From NCBI RefSeq assembly GCF_044772865.1, contig NZ_CP173029.1, positions 2,170,001 to 2,234,000 on the forward strand: a stretch of DNA of 64,000 bases. The letters run 5' to 3'. The notes beneath the pieces were generated by a model. The model was not told the DNA's origin and did no database searches. It was given only the letters and a program-made list of their open reading frames with translations. The position numbers and the translations under genes were made by a program. The DNA is from Algirhabdus cladophorae (GTDB lineage Bacteria; Pseudomonadota; Alphaproteobacteria; Rhodobacterales; Rhodobacteraceae). This document shows positions 7,639-15,632 of the stretch, piece by piece. Within the stretch, counting starts at the first letter, position 1, and each line of letters begins with the position of its first letter.

Positions 7639-9015
7639 ATGGCATTATCCTACGATCTGGGCGGCACCCGCTACCGGTTTGCGTCTCTCAAAACCTTGCT
7701 GGCCAAAGCAACGCCGGAACGTTCGGGCGATATATTGGCGGGAATTGCGGCGGACGGCCCTGTGGAACGCCTTGCGGCTCAACATTGCCTTGCGGATCTG
7801 CCCCTAAAAGCCTTGCGGGAGGATATCTTAGAAGTAGACGGCGATGATGTAACCGCATTGATCGCCGCACAGTTTAACGAGGTGGCTTTTGCACCTGTGT
7901 CCGGCATGACCGTCGGCACCTTCCGTGACTGGTTGCTGGCACCCACAACAACTGGCGCAGAACTGGCCGCAATTGGGATCGGCTTGACGCCCGAAATGGT
8001 AGCGGCTGTCAGCAAAATCATGCGCGCCCAGGATCTGATCGCTGTGGCGGCCAAGATCGAAGTGGTCACACGGTTCCGGTCGACGATTGGCTTGCAGGGG
8101 CATATCGCCACGCGCAACCAGCCCAACCACCCCACTGATGATACGCAAGGCATAGCGCTGTCCGCCTTGGACGGGCTCCTGCATGGTGCCGGCGATGCGG
8201 TGATTGGCGTTAATCCGGCCACGGACGCCCTGCCCGATTATATCCGTATCTGCGAGGTTCTAGAGGCCATTCGGACGCAACTGGACATCCCAACCCAGCA
8301 CTGTTGCTTGGGTCACGTGACCACGGCAATTGCAGCAATCGCCCAAAACGCCCCAGTTGATTTGGTGTTTCAATCCGTCGCGGGATCGCAAAAGGCAAAC
8401 GATGGCTTTGGCGTGACACTGCCCATGTTGGACGAGGCTTATGATGCCATCCACGGGCTTGGTCGTGCGCCTGCAGGATCGAACCTGATGTATTTTGAAA
8501 CCGGCCAAGGGGCTGCCCTTTCCGCACAGGCGCATCACGGCATGGATCAACAAACCCTCGAGACCCGCGCCTATGCTGTAGCCCGCCAGTATAAGCCGCT
8601 TTTGGTCAACACGGTGGTGGGGTTTATCGGCCCCGAGTATCTCGCGGACGGCAAACAGATTATCCGCGCAGGATTAGAGGACCATTTTTGCGGCAAACTG
8701 CTGGGCCTGCCTATGGGCGTGGATATTTGCTACACCAACCATTCCTATGCCGATCAAGAGGATATGGATATCTTGTTGACCAGTCTGGCGGCGGCGGGGG
8801 TGAACTTTGTGATAACTGTACCCGGGGCAGATGATATCATGCTGAATTATCAAAGCCTCAGCTTTCAGGACGCGCAGTTCATTCGCGACACTCTTAAATG
8901 CCCGCCAGCGCCGGAATTTGCCAAATGGATGCGGGCCAATGGCATCGGCGATCCCAACGTGCAACTTCCAAGCCTCGCGCAAGCGCTGCAAAATCTGAAA
9001 CTGCCAGCCGCATGA
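7639..9015 (+). CDS. eutB: Ethanolamine ammonia-lyase large subunit
   Basis: Large, catalytic subunit of the adenosylcobalamin-dependent lyase that converts ethanolamine to acetaldehyde and ammonia. 458 residues, close to the usual ~453. It starts with the family N-terminus (YDLGGTRYRF then SLKTLLAKATPERSGD) and contains GVNPATD, FQSVAGSQKANDGFGV and the long conserved stretch beginning FETGQGAALSA. The TTG at 7603 would add 12 residues not typical of the family, so the ATG at 7639 is preferred although no good ribosome site is seen. It overlaps eutC by ATGA. No shell-protein, EutE, EutD or EutA reactivase genes are visible, so this is a free, non-compartment enzyme pair. Confidence 0.95.
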   Translation: MALSYDLGGTRYRFASLKTLLAKATPERSGDILAGIAADGPVERLAAQHCLADLPLKALREDILEVDGDDVTALIAAQFNEVAFAPVSGMTVGTFRDWLLAPTTTGAELAAIGIGLTPEMVAAVSKIMRAQDLIAVAAKIEVVTRFRSTIGLQGHIATRNQPNHPTDDTQGIALSALDGLLHGAGDAVIGVNPATDALPDYIRICEVLEAIRTQLDIPTQHCCLGHVTTAIAAIAQNAPVDLVFQSVAGSQKANDGFGVTLPMLDEAYDAIHGLGRAPAGSNLMYFETGQGAALSAQAHHGMDQQTLETRAYAVARQYKPLLVNTVVGFIGPEYLADGKQIIRAGLEDHFCGKLLGLPMGVDICYTNHSYADQEDMDILLTSLAAAGVNFVITVPGADDIMLNYQSLSFQDAQFIRDTLKCPPAPEFAKWMRANGIGDPNVQLPSLAQALQNLKLPAA

Positions 9016-9797
9016 CCGATCCAGTAACACCCAAACAGGCCAGTTTTCGGGCCATAACCCAAGCACGGTTGACCCACGGTGTGCGCGGTCAGGCCTTGGA
9101 CACAGCCTCCACCCTTGCCTTTGCCTTGGATCATGCCCGCGCCCGTGAGGCCGTTATGTCGGAACTGGATGCCGCGGATATGGCGAAAACCTTTGAGGCT
9201 TTGGATCTGCCCAACCAATCCGTGCGCAGCGCTGCCACAACGCGGGATATGTTTGTGCAACGGCCTGATCTTGGGCGGCAATTGCCAACGGATCAAAACC
9301 AAGGCCTTAAAGGCATCGGACCAGTGGACGTGGCGCTGGTATTGGGCGATGGCTTGTCGGCTATTGCCGCCAGCCTGAATGGGCCTGCGTTTATGGCGAC
9401 CTTGAGTGGGGCCATTTCATCGCTGGGCTGGACGGCCAGCCCGGTGATTTTGGCCCATAACGCACGGGTCGCGTTGGGGGATAAAATTGCGCAGGCCATC
9501 GGCGCACAAACCGTCGTTATGGCCTTGGGCGAGCGTCCTGGCCTGAGTGCGGCGGACAGTTTGGGCGTCTACATCACCCATAGACCCCAGTGCGACACGG
9601 CAGATAGCGCACGCAATTGTATTTCGAATATTCGTGAGGATGGATTGGCCGTGGGGGCCGCAGCCCAGCAAGCCCTTGCATTGATCGAGGCCATGCGCGC
9701 CACGAACAAAAGCGGTGTGGCCCTCAGTGAGGTTCTGGCGCTGGACGCTGCAAAGGCCCCCGGCATTGCGCCACTTTCAAGCCAGACCAAGGCCTAA
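9012..9797 (+). CDS. eutC: Ethanolamine ammonia-lyase small subunit
   Basis: Small subunit of ethanolamine ammonia-lyase, 261 residues, which with EutB forms the B12-binding holoenzyme. Recognisable segments are ARLTHGVRGQALDT near the N-terminus, GDGLSAIA, ALGERPGLSAADSLGVYITH and CISNIREDGL, all conserved in EutC. The start overlaps the eutB stop by ATGA, so the two are translationally coupled. A longer in-frame reading from 8898 lies inside eutB and is not used. No obvious terminator follows; the next 130 bases hold the two candidate iron-regulator boxes of the following gene. Confidence 0.95.
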   Translation: MTDPVTPKQASFRAITQARLTHGVRGQALDTASTLAFALDHARAREAVMSELDAADMAKTFEALDLPNQSVRSAATTRDMFVQRPDLGRQLPTDQNQGLKGIGPVDVALVLGDGLSAIAASLNGPAFMATLSGAISSLGWTASPVILAHNARVALGDKIAQAIGAQTVVMALGERPGLSAADSLGVYITHRPQCDTADSARNCISNIREDGLAVGAAAQQALALIEAMRATNKSGVALSEVLALDAAKAPGIAPLSSQTKA

Positions 9798-9837
9798 TTC
9801 CTTGCTCGGAAAGTCATAGACTCTGTTGAAATTTATT

Positions 9838-9856
9838 TCTGACAATAATTATCAGA
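9838..9856. promoter_or_regulatory. Candidate iron-regulator operator 1 (TCTGA-N9-TCAGA)
   Basis: TCTGACAATAATTATCAGA is a near-perfect 19-base palindrome, mismatched only at the centre and at one symmetrical pair on each side. It fits TGA-N9-TCA, the pattern reported for RirA-type iron-responsive operators in alphaproteobacteria. It lies 70-88 bases before the iron-type binding-protein gene and has a second copy 48 bases downstream. Assignment to RirA is inference. Confidence 0.6.
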
Positions 9857-9885
9857 TTTATTTGCATTGCCGCGAGAATCTGTTA

Positions 9886-9904
9886 TCTGACTAAAACAAT
9901 CAGA
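9886..9904. promoter_or_regulatory. Candidate iron-regulator operator 2 (TCTGA-N9-TCAGA)
   Basis: TCTGACTAAAACAATCAGA repeats exactly the same outer arms as the box at 9838-9856 with the same 9-base spacer length, but the spacer sequence differs. This argues that the arms are under selection. It ends 21 bases before the start codon, so a bound repressor would cover the leader of the transcript. Confidence 0.6.
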
Positions 9905-9925
9905 ATTTAATTTAGGATCCAACCT

Positions 9926-10954
9926 ATGTCTTCTTCTCAGTCTTCTCTCGTTTGTGCAGCGCTGGCTGCCTGCATAACCTCAACCGCCGGCGTCGCCATG
10001 GCCGAAGGCGAACTGAACCTCTATTCCTCGCGCCACTATGACACGGACGAACGGCTCTATTCCGACTTCACCGACGCCACAGGCATCACCATCAACCGTA
10101 TCGAAGGTAAGGCCGACGAATTGATCGCACGTATGGCGGCCGAGGGGCGCAATTCCCCCGCAGATATCCTGCTAACCGTCGATACATCCCGCCTCGAACG
10201 GGCCAAAGACTCCGGTGTTTTGCAAGCCATTGACAGCGCCGTGCTAGAGGATCGTATTCCCGCGAACCTGCAAGACAGTGACAATCAATGGTTCGGTTTC
10301 TCGCAACGCGCGCGCATCATCTTTTATGACAAAGCCGACGTGACCGAGCCGCCCTTGGATTATGTGTCTCTGGCCGATCCAAAATACAAAGGCATGGTCT
10401 GCCATCGCTCGTCCAGCAACGTCTACAGCCAAACCCTGTTGGCCGCGGTGATCGAAAACCACGGTGTTGAGGCCGCGACAGATTGGGCTGCTGGTGTTGT
10501 GGCAAACTTTGCACGCGATCCAGAAGGTGGCGACACAGATCAATTGCGCGGACTGATCTCAGGTGAATGCGATGTTTCAATCTCGAACTCCTATTACTTT
10601 GCCCGCGCCCTGCGTCGGGACGTCAAAGGGGTCACTGCTGATATCGACCGGATCGGTTGGTTGTTCCCTGCCCAAGAGGCCGAAGGGGCGCATATGAACC
10701 TTTCAGGTGGTGGTGTCGCGGCAAATGCCCCGAACCTCGAAAACGCAATCAAGTTCATGGAGTACCTGTCCAGCGAGCAGGCACAGGCTTATTTTTCCGC
10801 AGGCAACGATGAATTCCCGACAGTTGCAGGCGTTCCACTGAGCGATAGCGTGGCAAAACTGGGCGAATTCACAGCAGATACAGTTGACCTGAGCAAAGTC
10901 GCGAAAAACGTCAGCACAGCACAGGAAATCTTTAATCAAGTCGGCTGGAAGTAA
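9926..10954 (+). CDS. Fe(III) ABC transporter periplasmic binding protein (FbpA/FutA-like)
   Basis: 342-residue extracellular solute-binding protein with a signal peptide ending around residue 26 (AGVAMA-EG). The mature N-terminus ELNLYSSRHYDTDERLY and the later SISNSYYFAR with its tyrosine pair are typical of FbpA/FutA ferric-ion-binding proteins, in which tyrosines bind the metal. ADILLTVD and GGGVAANAPN are other family segments. It should bind ferric iron in the periplasm and deliver it to an ABC permease, but no permease or ATPase gene is adjacent: eutC lies upstream and a strong terminator follows. The two TCTGA-N9-TCAGA boxes upstream support iron-responsive control. Confidence 0.9.
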   Translation: MSSSQSSLVCAALAACITSTAGVAMAEGELNLYSSRHYDTDERLYSDFTDATGITINRIEGKADELIARMAAEGRNSPADILLTVDTSRLERAKDSGVLQAIDSAVLEDRIPANLQDSDNQWFGFSQRARIIFYDKADVTEPPLDYVSLADPKYKGMVCHRSSSNVYSQTLLAAVIENHGVEAATDWAAGVVANFARDPEGGDTDQLRGLISGECDVSISNSYYFARALRRDVKGVTADIDRIGWLFPAQEAEGAHMNLSGGGVAANAPNLENAIKFMEYLSSEQAQAYFSAGNDEFPTVAGVPLSDSVAKLGEFTADTVDLSKVAKNVSTAQEIFNQVGWK

Positions 10955-10980
10955 GCCCTTACGGATGCTTGACGCCATAA

Positions 10981-11010
10981 AAGGCACCGACCCTGTCGGT
11001 GCCTTTTTTT
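10981..11010 (+). terminator. Rho-independent terminator of the iron binding-protein gene
   Basis: Perfect 9-base stem GGCACCGAC / GTCGGTGCC (10983-10991 and 10995-11003) with a 3-base CCT loop, followed by seven T residues. AA before and TT after extend the pairing, so it may also work on the opposite strand. It makes the binding-protein gene monocistronic. Confidence 0.92.
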
Positions 11011-11029
11011 GTGCGCAAATCCCCGATCC

Positions 11030-11041
11030 GCAACCGGTTGC
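11030..11041. promoter_or_regulatory. LacI-family operator GCAACCGGTTGC before the lacI-type gene
   Basis: Perfect 12-base palindrome GCAACCGGTTGC with the central CG typical of LacI-family sites, 44 bases before the LacI-type regulator. The same 12 bases occur inside a longer palindrome at 15633-15648 between the divergent inositol genes. The pairing suggests autoregulation together with control of the inositol operons. Confidence 0.7.
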
Positions 11042-11085
11042 ATAAAACTATGTCCATTTGCCCCCAATCGCGCTAATTACGCTGC

Positions 11086-12084
11086 ATGAATGTGACATTA
11101 AAAGATGTGGCAAAACGGGCAGGCGTTTCGCGCTCGGCGGTGTCGCGGACCTTTACCAAAGGGGCCTCTGTTTCCGACAAGACCCGGGCCAAGGTCAAAA
11201 AGGCTGCGGATGAATTGGGCTATCACCCCAATGCCCTCGCCTCGTCCCTCACCACTGGCCGGACCAAGCTTATCGGACTGATCTCGAACAACTTTCACAA
11301 CCCGATCTTTCTTGAAGTCTTCGATCTGTTCACGCGTGGACTGCAGGATCGTGGTTTGCGACCTTTGCTTGTCAATCTCAGCCATGAAACTGAGCCGGAA
11401 AATTCCGTGCGGCTGTTGCGCGAATATTCTGTGGACGGCGCAATTGTTGCCTCGTCGACCCTTTCCCCTAGTTTTGCCAAAGCGTTTCGCGATGCCGGTA
11501 TTCCTGTGGTCCATTCCTTCGGGCGGTTTGCCAGTTCACCTGACGTGCATGTGGTAGGCATCGACAATGTTGAGGCCGGTCGCATGGCCGCGCGCACCCT
11601 TGTGGAACGCGGTCATCGTCGGGTAGGATTTTTAGGCGGGCCTGAAAGTGCGACCTCAACTTTAGACAGATTTTCTGGCTTTTCCGAAGTCATCCGCGCC
11701 AATCCAATGGTCGAGGCCACCCATAGTTTTGCCGCCGATTATTCCTTTGATGCAGGCCGGGTCGAAATGGCCAAGCTTCTGTTGGACTCCCCTGCAGAGG
11801 CCTATTTTTGCGGCGATGATGTGCTGTCTATTGGGGCACTCAGCGCGATAGAAGGGGCTGGGTTGCGCGTGCCCCAAGACATTGGCCTAATTGGGCTGAA
11901 TGACATGGAAATGGCGCGCTGGCAAAACATCGATCTGACCACAATCCACATGCCCATCCAGCAGATTATCGACAATTCCATTGAACTGGTCACGGCAATG
12001 CTGGACGATCCTAATCGCTACCCTGAGGCGCGGATCTTTCCGTGCAAAATCATGGAACGCAGCACCCTTCGCGCGCCACGCTAG
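11086..12084 (+). CDS. LacI-family transcriptional regulator, probable inositol regulator
   Basis: 332-residue LacI/GalR protein. The helix-turn-helix is at residues 3-25 (TLKDVAKRAGVSRSAVSR), the hinge helix is at about 50-58 (NALASSLTTGRT), and the rest is a periplasmic-binding-protein-like effector domain starting KLIGLISNNFHNPIF. An identical palindrome lies just upstream of this gene and in the promoter region of the divergent inositol genes 4.5 kb away, so it probably represses both and is released by an inositol-derived ligand. The ligand is inference. Its stop overlaps the stop of the convergent pyrophosphatase-like gene in a shared CTAG. Confidence 0.9.
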   Translation: MNVTLKDVAKRAGVSRSAVSRTFTKGASVSDKTRAKVKKAADELGYHPNALASSLTTGRTKLIGLISNNFHNPIFLEVFDLFTRGLQDRGLRPLLVNLSHETEPENSVRLLREYSVDGAIVASSTLSPSFAKAFRDAGIPVVHSFGRFASSPDVHVVGIDNVEAGRMAARTLVERGHRRVGFLGGPESATSTLDRFSGFSEVIRANPMVEATHSFAADYSFDAGRVEMAKLLLDSPAEAYFCGDDVLSIGALSAIEGAGLRVPQDIGLIGLNDMEMARWQNIDLTTIHMPIQQIIDNSIELVTAMLDDPNRYPEARIFPCKIMERSTLRAPR

Positions 12085-12440
12085 CGCAGCAGTTTTGTAT
12101 CAAAAAACTTTTCTTGAAAGCGGGTTTGTTCAAGGATTTCAGCGTCACTCACAGTGGTATTATTTGGCGCGATGACCAGTTTGTCCTCAACATCGTTAAG
12201 CCGGTGTAGAATGGCAATACATATCCCATCAAAATGCTCGACGGGCCGTTCTACGCAAATTAGATAGGCGTCTACTTCTTGTCCATCATCCGCCAAGGTA
12301 TTGGGAATAAACCCATAATTGAGTTCATATCGCAGAGAGTGGTGCCGAGGATGCAAGCTGCCCAATGGGCGATCTACTTGCATCCTGAACCGTTGTCCTA
12401 GCCAATCCAATGGACGTTCCGAGGGGCGGCGCACCTGCAT
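12081..12440 (-). CDS. Inorganic pyrophosphatase-like small protein
   Basis: 119-residue protein of the soluble inorganic pyrophosphatase fold, shorter than classical Ppa (~175). Family signatures are QVDRPLGSLHPRH, LNYGFIPNTLADDGQEVDAY, where the acidic pair matches the DxDPxD metal site, ILHRLNDVEDKLVI with the third acidic cluster, and a C-terminal RFQEKFF. This short group is known mostly as uncharacterised pyrophosphatase-like proteins. The start ATG at 12438-12440 lies 11 bases after the stop of the dehydrogenase upstream on the same strand, so it is the last gene of the divergent inositol operon. Why a phosphoanhydride hydrolase would belong there is unclear; it may be a phosphohydrolase acting on another substrate. 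Confidence 0.78.
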   Translation of the reverse strand: MQVRRPSERPLDWLGQRFRMQVDRPLGSLHPRHHSLRYELNYGFIPNTLADDGQEVDAYLICVERPVEHFDGICIAILHRLNDVEDKLVIAPNNTTVSDAEILEQTRFQEKFFDTKLLR

Positions 12441-12450
12441 GAGGGTTGAA

Positions 12451-13587
12451 TTAGGCGCGATACATTGGTGGGCGCGCGTCGACCCATGCGCCGTCTGCCT
12501 TGGCTGAGGCCACGGCCTGATGCACAGCCGCCATGGAGCGCACGCCATCTTCGGCAGTAGGCAGGCTGGACCGGGTTTCACCGCTGATCGCCGCAGCCAA
12601 GTCCACGTAAATATTCGCCACAGCCAGCGGAAAACCCTCAGGGTGGGCGATGGCTACACGGCTGAGGCGGCCTGCCTCGTCACTCAACCCGTCTTCGCCT
12701 TTTTCCATGATCTGGGTACGGCCCCCAACAGGGGTATAGAACACTTGGTTGGGGTGTTCAGAGGCCCAGCGCACCCCACCCATTTCGCCAAAGACCTGAA
12801 TGTCGAACCCGTGCTGGCGACCGATCGCTACGGATGATGTCCAGAGCCTGCCCACGGTGCCACCTTCCATGCGGAAATTGACCATCGCGTCGTCTTCCAA
12901 AACGCGGCTGGAGATCGTCGAGGCAAAATCAGCCGACAGGCTGCGAACCTGATCATTTGCGATAAAGGACGCCATGTGCATCGCGTGGATTCCACAGTCT
13001 GCAAACTGCCCCGAGACACCCGCCATCGCCGGATCATAGCGCCAACGCACCCGCGGGTTGTCCGCATCTGTGGCGTCCCCGTGATGGCCGTGGCTGAAGT
13101 TGGTGACGACCAAGCGCACGTTGCCCAGATCGCCACGCCGCACCATATCGCGCATCTCGCGCACCATGGGATAAGCCGAATAGCAGTAGTTTACCGCGCA
13201 GATTTTACCGGTCTTTTCGGCAACGCGCACGATCTCTTCGCCCTCTTCGACGGTCATCGTCATGGGCTTTTCACACAGCACGTTAAAACCTGCCTCGAGG
13301 AAGGCTTTGGTGATCTCAAAATGCGTGGCATTTGGTGTGGCCACTGTGACCAGATCAATACGGTCCGGGCGGTTCTTTTCGCCCTCTAGCATGTCTTGCC
13401 AATTGGCGTAGGCCCGGTCCTGTGCGATCCCCAAAGACTGGGCATAGGCACGGCCTTTTTCTGCGTCCACATCCAAAGCGCCCGCCGCAAATTCAAAGAG
13501 ACCATCGGCCAATGCGCCGAGACGGTGAGCCGGGCCGATTTGGCTACCTTCGCCGCCACCAATCATGCCCCATTTCAATTTAGCCAT
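12451..13587 (-). CDS. Gfo/Idh/MocA-family dehydrogenase, inositol cluster
   Basis: 378-residue NAD(P)-dependent oxidoreductase. The N-terminal Rossmann motif is GMIGGGEGSQIG, the catalytic-lysine motif is CEKPMTM, and DCGIHAMHM lies in the substrate domain. The start ATG at 13585-13587 has a good AAGGGGAA ribosome site; the longer reading to 13701 runs into the neighbouring gene. Its length and GEGSQIGPAHR N-terminus resemble dehydrogenases found in inositol and inosose clusters rather than IolG itself, which is at 20286. It probably oxidises or reduces an inositol stereoisomer or inosose. It lies between iolE and the pyrophosphatase-like gene in one operon. Confidence 0.85.
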   Translation of the reverse strand: MAKLKWGMIGGGEGSQIGPAHRLGALADGLFEFAAGALDVDAEKGRAYAQSLGIAQDRAYANWQDMLEGEKNRPDRIDLVTVATPNATHFEITKAFLEAGFNVLCEKPMTMTVEEGEEIVRVAEKTGKICAVNYCYSAYPMVREMRDMVRRGDLGNVRLVVTNFSHGHHGDATDADNPRVRWRYDPAMAGVSGQFADCGIHAMHMASFIANDQVRSLSADFASTISSRVLEDDAMVNFRMEGGTVGRLWTSSVAIGRQHGFDIQVFGEMGGVRWASEHPNQVFYTPVGGRTQIMEKGEDGLSDEAGRLSRVAIAHPEGFPLAVANIYVDLAAAISGETRSSLPTAEDGVRSMAAVHQAVASAKADGAWVDARPPMYRA

Positions 13588-13598
13588 GTGATTTCCCC

Positions 13599-14492
13599 TT
13601 AAAATCCAATGGATTGCAGATATTCGCGATTGATCTTGGCATCGCGCAACGGGTCGGTGTTGCCAAGGGCCGGATCGCAGTCTTGTTCCACGGTGCACCA
13701 CCCCTCAAAGCCATTGTCGACAAGGATTTGATGCACGCGCGGAAAGTCCACATCGCCATCGCCAAGGTTACAGAAAATGCCCTGCCCGCAAGCATCATAA
13801 AAGCCTGTAGATTTGGCGATCACATCGGCCTTCACTACCGGATCAATATCCTTAAAATGCATATAGCTGATGCGGTCGATATAGCGTTCCATGAAGCTGA
13901 CGGGATCAAAGCCTGCGTAGGAATGATGGCCCGTATCAAAGCAGATTTTGAGGATATTTTCATCTACTTCGGACAGTAGACGCTCAAGCTCTGGCTCAAA
14001 ATCCATAAAGCCTGCCGCATGGGCGTGGATGCCCACGGTCAGGCCGTATTCTTCGGCGCCCAATTTGGCCACGTCGGCGATTTTATTGCGGTAAGCAACC
14101 CATTCGTCTTTGCCCATTTGTTCAGCGGCCCCGGCCCGGCCAGCGGTCGGTGCGCGACGTTCTGAAATACTGTCGATCAGTACCAAATGCTGGGCGCCGT
14201 GGGCCACCAGCGCCTTGCAGGTGCGCACAGCCCCGTCCATCACGTCGTCCCACTGCGCTGGATCGTGGAAAGGGCGAAACACAACCCCGCCAATCAATTC
14301 CAATCCGTGTTCATCCAAAGCCTCGGCCACCTGCGGCGGGTCCTCTGGCATAAAACCAACTGGCCCCAACTCAATGCCCGTATAGCCCGCAGCCGCGTTT
14401 TGGCGCAGCACCTCGCGCCAATCAGGGTTGCGCGGATCGCCCGCAAATTCCACGCCCCAAGAACAGGGGGCATTGCCTATTTTAAGTGTCAT
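13599..14492 (-). CDS. iolE: Myo-inosose-2 dehydratase (IolE family)
   Basis: 297-residue TIM-barrel protein of the AP endonuclease 2/xylose isomerase-like group. It begins KIGNAPCSWGVEF, the characteristic IolE/inosose-dehydratase start, and carries candidate metal ligands in GIHAHAAGF, CFDTGHHSYAG, MHFKDID and a late TVEQDCD. It should dehydrate 2-keto-myo-inositol to the trihydroxycyclohexanedione that IolD opens. It is the only iolE candidate in the window and lies on the divergent arm between two Gfo/Idh/MocA genes, not inside the iolDCBJG operon. Spacing to both neighbours is 11-15 bases, so co-transcription is clear. Confidence 0.88.
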   Translation of the reverse strand: MTLKIGNAPCSWGVEFAGDPRNPDWREVLRQNAAAGYTGIELGPVGFMPEDPPQVAEALDEHGLELIGGVVFRPFHDPAQWDDVMDGAVRTCKALVAHGAQHLVLIDSISERRAPTAGRAGAAEQMGKDEWVAYRNKIADVAKLGAEEYGLTVGIHAHAAGFMDFEPELERLLSEVDENILKICFDTGHHSYAGFDPVSFMERYIDRISYMHFKDIDPVVKADVIAKSTGFYDACGQGIFCNLGDGDVDFPRVHQILVDNGFEGWCTVEQDCDPALGNTDPLRDAKINREYLQSIGF

Positions 14493-14507
14493 GAAAGCTC
14501 CGTTGTT

Positions 14508-15608
14508 TTATGTGGCGACGCTGTGCCAGCGTCCTGCATTTTGTGAGTCGAAGGCTGCATCAACGACCTGACTGACAGCCAGACCATCGGCAAACGTAGG
14601 CCAGACCGGCTGCCCTGTCCCGATTGCTTGCAAGAAATCGCGCGCCTCGATGATGATCTGATCTTGGTAACCCGTGCCATGGCCCGGACCCTGACAGAAC
14701 GCTGCATAATTTGGATGGGCGGGGCCGGTCAGGATCTTGGTAAAGCCACGCTGCGCCTCAGGCCCTTCAGCCTTGTAAAGCCACAGTGCATTCTGATCCT
14801 CTTGATCAAAGCGAATAGCGCCCTTTGTTCCTGTAATTTCATAGGCATAGCCCATTTTTCGGCCATGTGCCGTGCGGCTGAAAAACATATGCCCCATAGC
14901 GCCATTTTCAAAGCGACACATCATTTGCGCATGGTCGTCGTTGGTCACCGTCTCGGTCCCGCGCGTGGGGTAGACCGTTTCAATCTCGGCCATAACTTTG
15001 GTGATTGGACCCATCAGGCGCAGGGCCGCGTTAATCATATGGGGGGCCAGATCGCCCATCGTGCCGTTGGCGCGTCCTTGTGTGCGCCATGTGCCGGGGG
15101 CTGCGCCATCTGCCAGAAAATCCTCGGTATGTTCGCCCCGAAACCAGATCGGCTGTCCAATGACATCCTCGGCGATCAGTTCCGCTGCGTATTGGGATGC
15201 GGGCGTGCGGATATAGTTGAAACCGACCATATTGGGCAAAGTGCTGGCCCGTGCTGCGGCCACCATGGCCTTGGCATCCTCGACGCTGGCGCCAAGTGGC
15301 TTTTCGCAAAAGACTGGTTTTCCTGCAGCAAAAGCCGCCTGCGCCACAGCAAGATGAGTGGACTGCGGGGACGCAATCACCACCGCTTCGACACGAGGAT
15401 CGTCAACCAGAACCTGCCAATCATCCGTGGCACGCGCAAATCCAAAGGCGGCACGGTACTTTTCCGCGCTGCCCATATTCGACGTCGCAACCATTTCTAA
15501 ACGGGGTCGCAACGCCGTTTCAAAGACAGCGCCTACAGCGGAATAGGCCACTGCGTGCGCCTTGCCCATGTAGCCGCCACCAACGATCCCAATGCCAATT
15601 TCTGTCAC
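14508..15608 (-). CDS. Gfo/Idh/MocA-family dehydrogenase, first gene of the divergent inositol arm
   Basis: 366-residue oxidoreductase with the nucleotide-binding motif GIVGGGYMGKAHA, the CEKPLGAS lysine motif and GDLAPHMINAALR in the C-terminal domain. The start is taken as GTG at 15606-15608, preceded by a strong GGAGAGG; the ATG at 15638 would place the coding sequence over the LacI operator. It lies immediately downstream of the operator at 15633-15648 and leads the operon with iolE and the second dehydrogenase. It may act on scyllo- or chiro-inositol or on an inosose; the exact substrate is not predictable. Confidence 0.86.
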   Translation of the reverse strand: MTEIGIGIVGGGYMGKAHAVAYSAVGAVFETALRPRLEMVATSNMGSAEKYRAAFGFARATDDWQVLVDDPRVEAVVIASPQSTHLAVAQAAFAAGKPVFCEKPLGASVEDAKAMVAAARASTLPNMVGFNYIRTPASQYAAELIAEDVIGQPIWFRGEHTEDFLADGAAPGTWRTQGRANGTMGDLAPHMINAALRLMGPITKVMAEIETVYPTRGTETVTNDDHAQMMCRFENGAMGHMFFSRTAHGRKMGYAYEITGTKGAIRFDQEDQNALWLYKAEGPEAQRGFTKILTGPAHPNYAAFCQGPGHGTGYQDQIIIEARDFLQAIGTGQPVWPTFADGLAVSQVVDAAFDSQNAGRWHSVAT

Positions 15609-15632
15609 GTGCCTCTCCCTGTTAAAAAGCGT

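Noticed and set aside
8898..9011. Extension of eutC into eutB
   Set aside because: EutC homology starts at ATG 9012, which has the coupled ATGA arrangement.
13396..13979. Plus-strand frames within the minus-strand inositol genes, and similar shadows throughout
   Set aside because: They mirror real genes and show no protein-family features.
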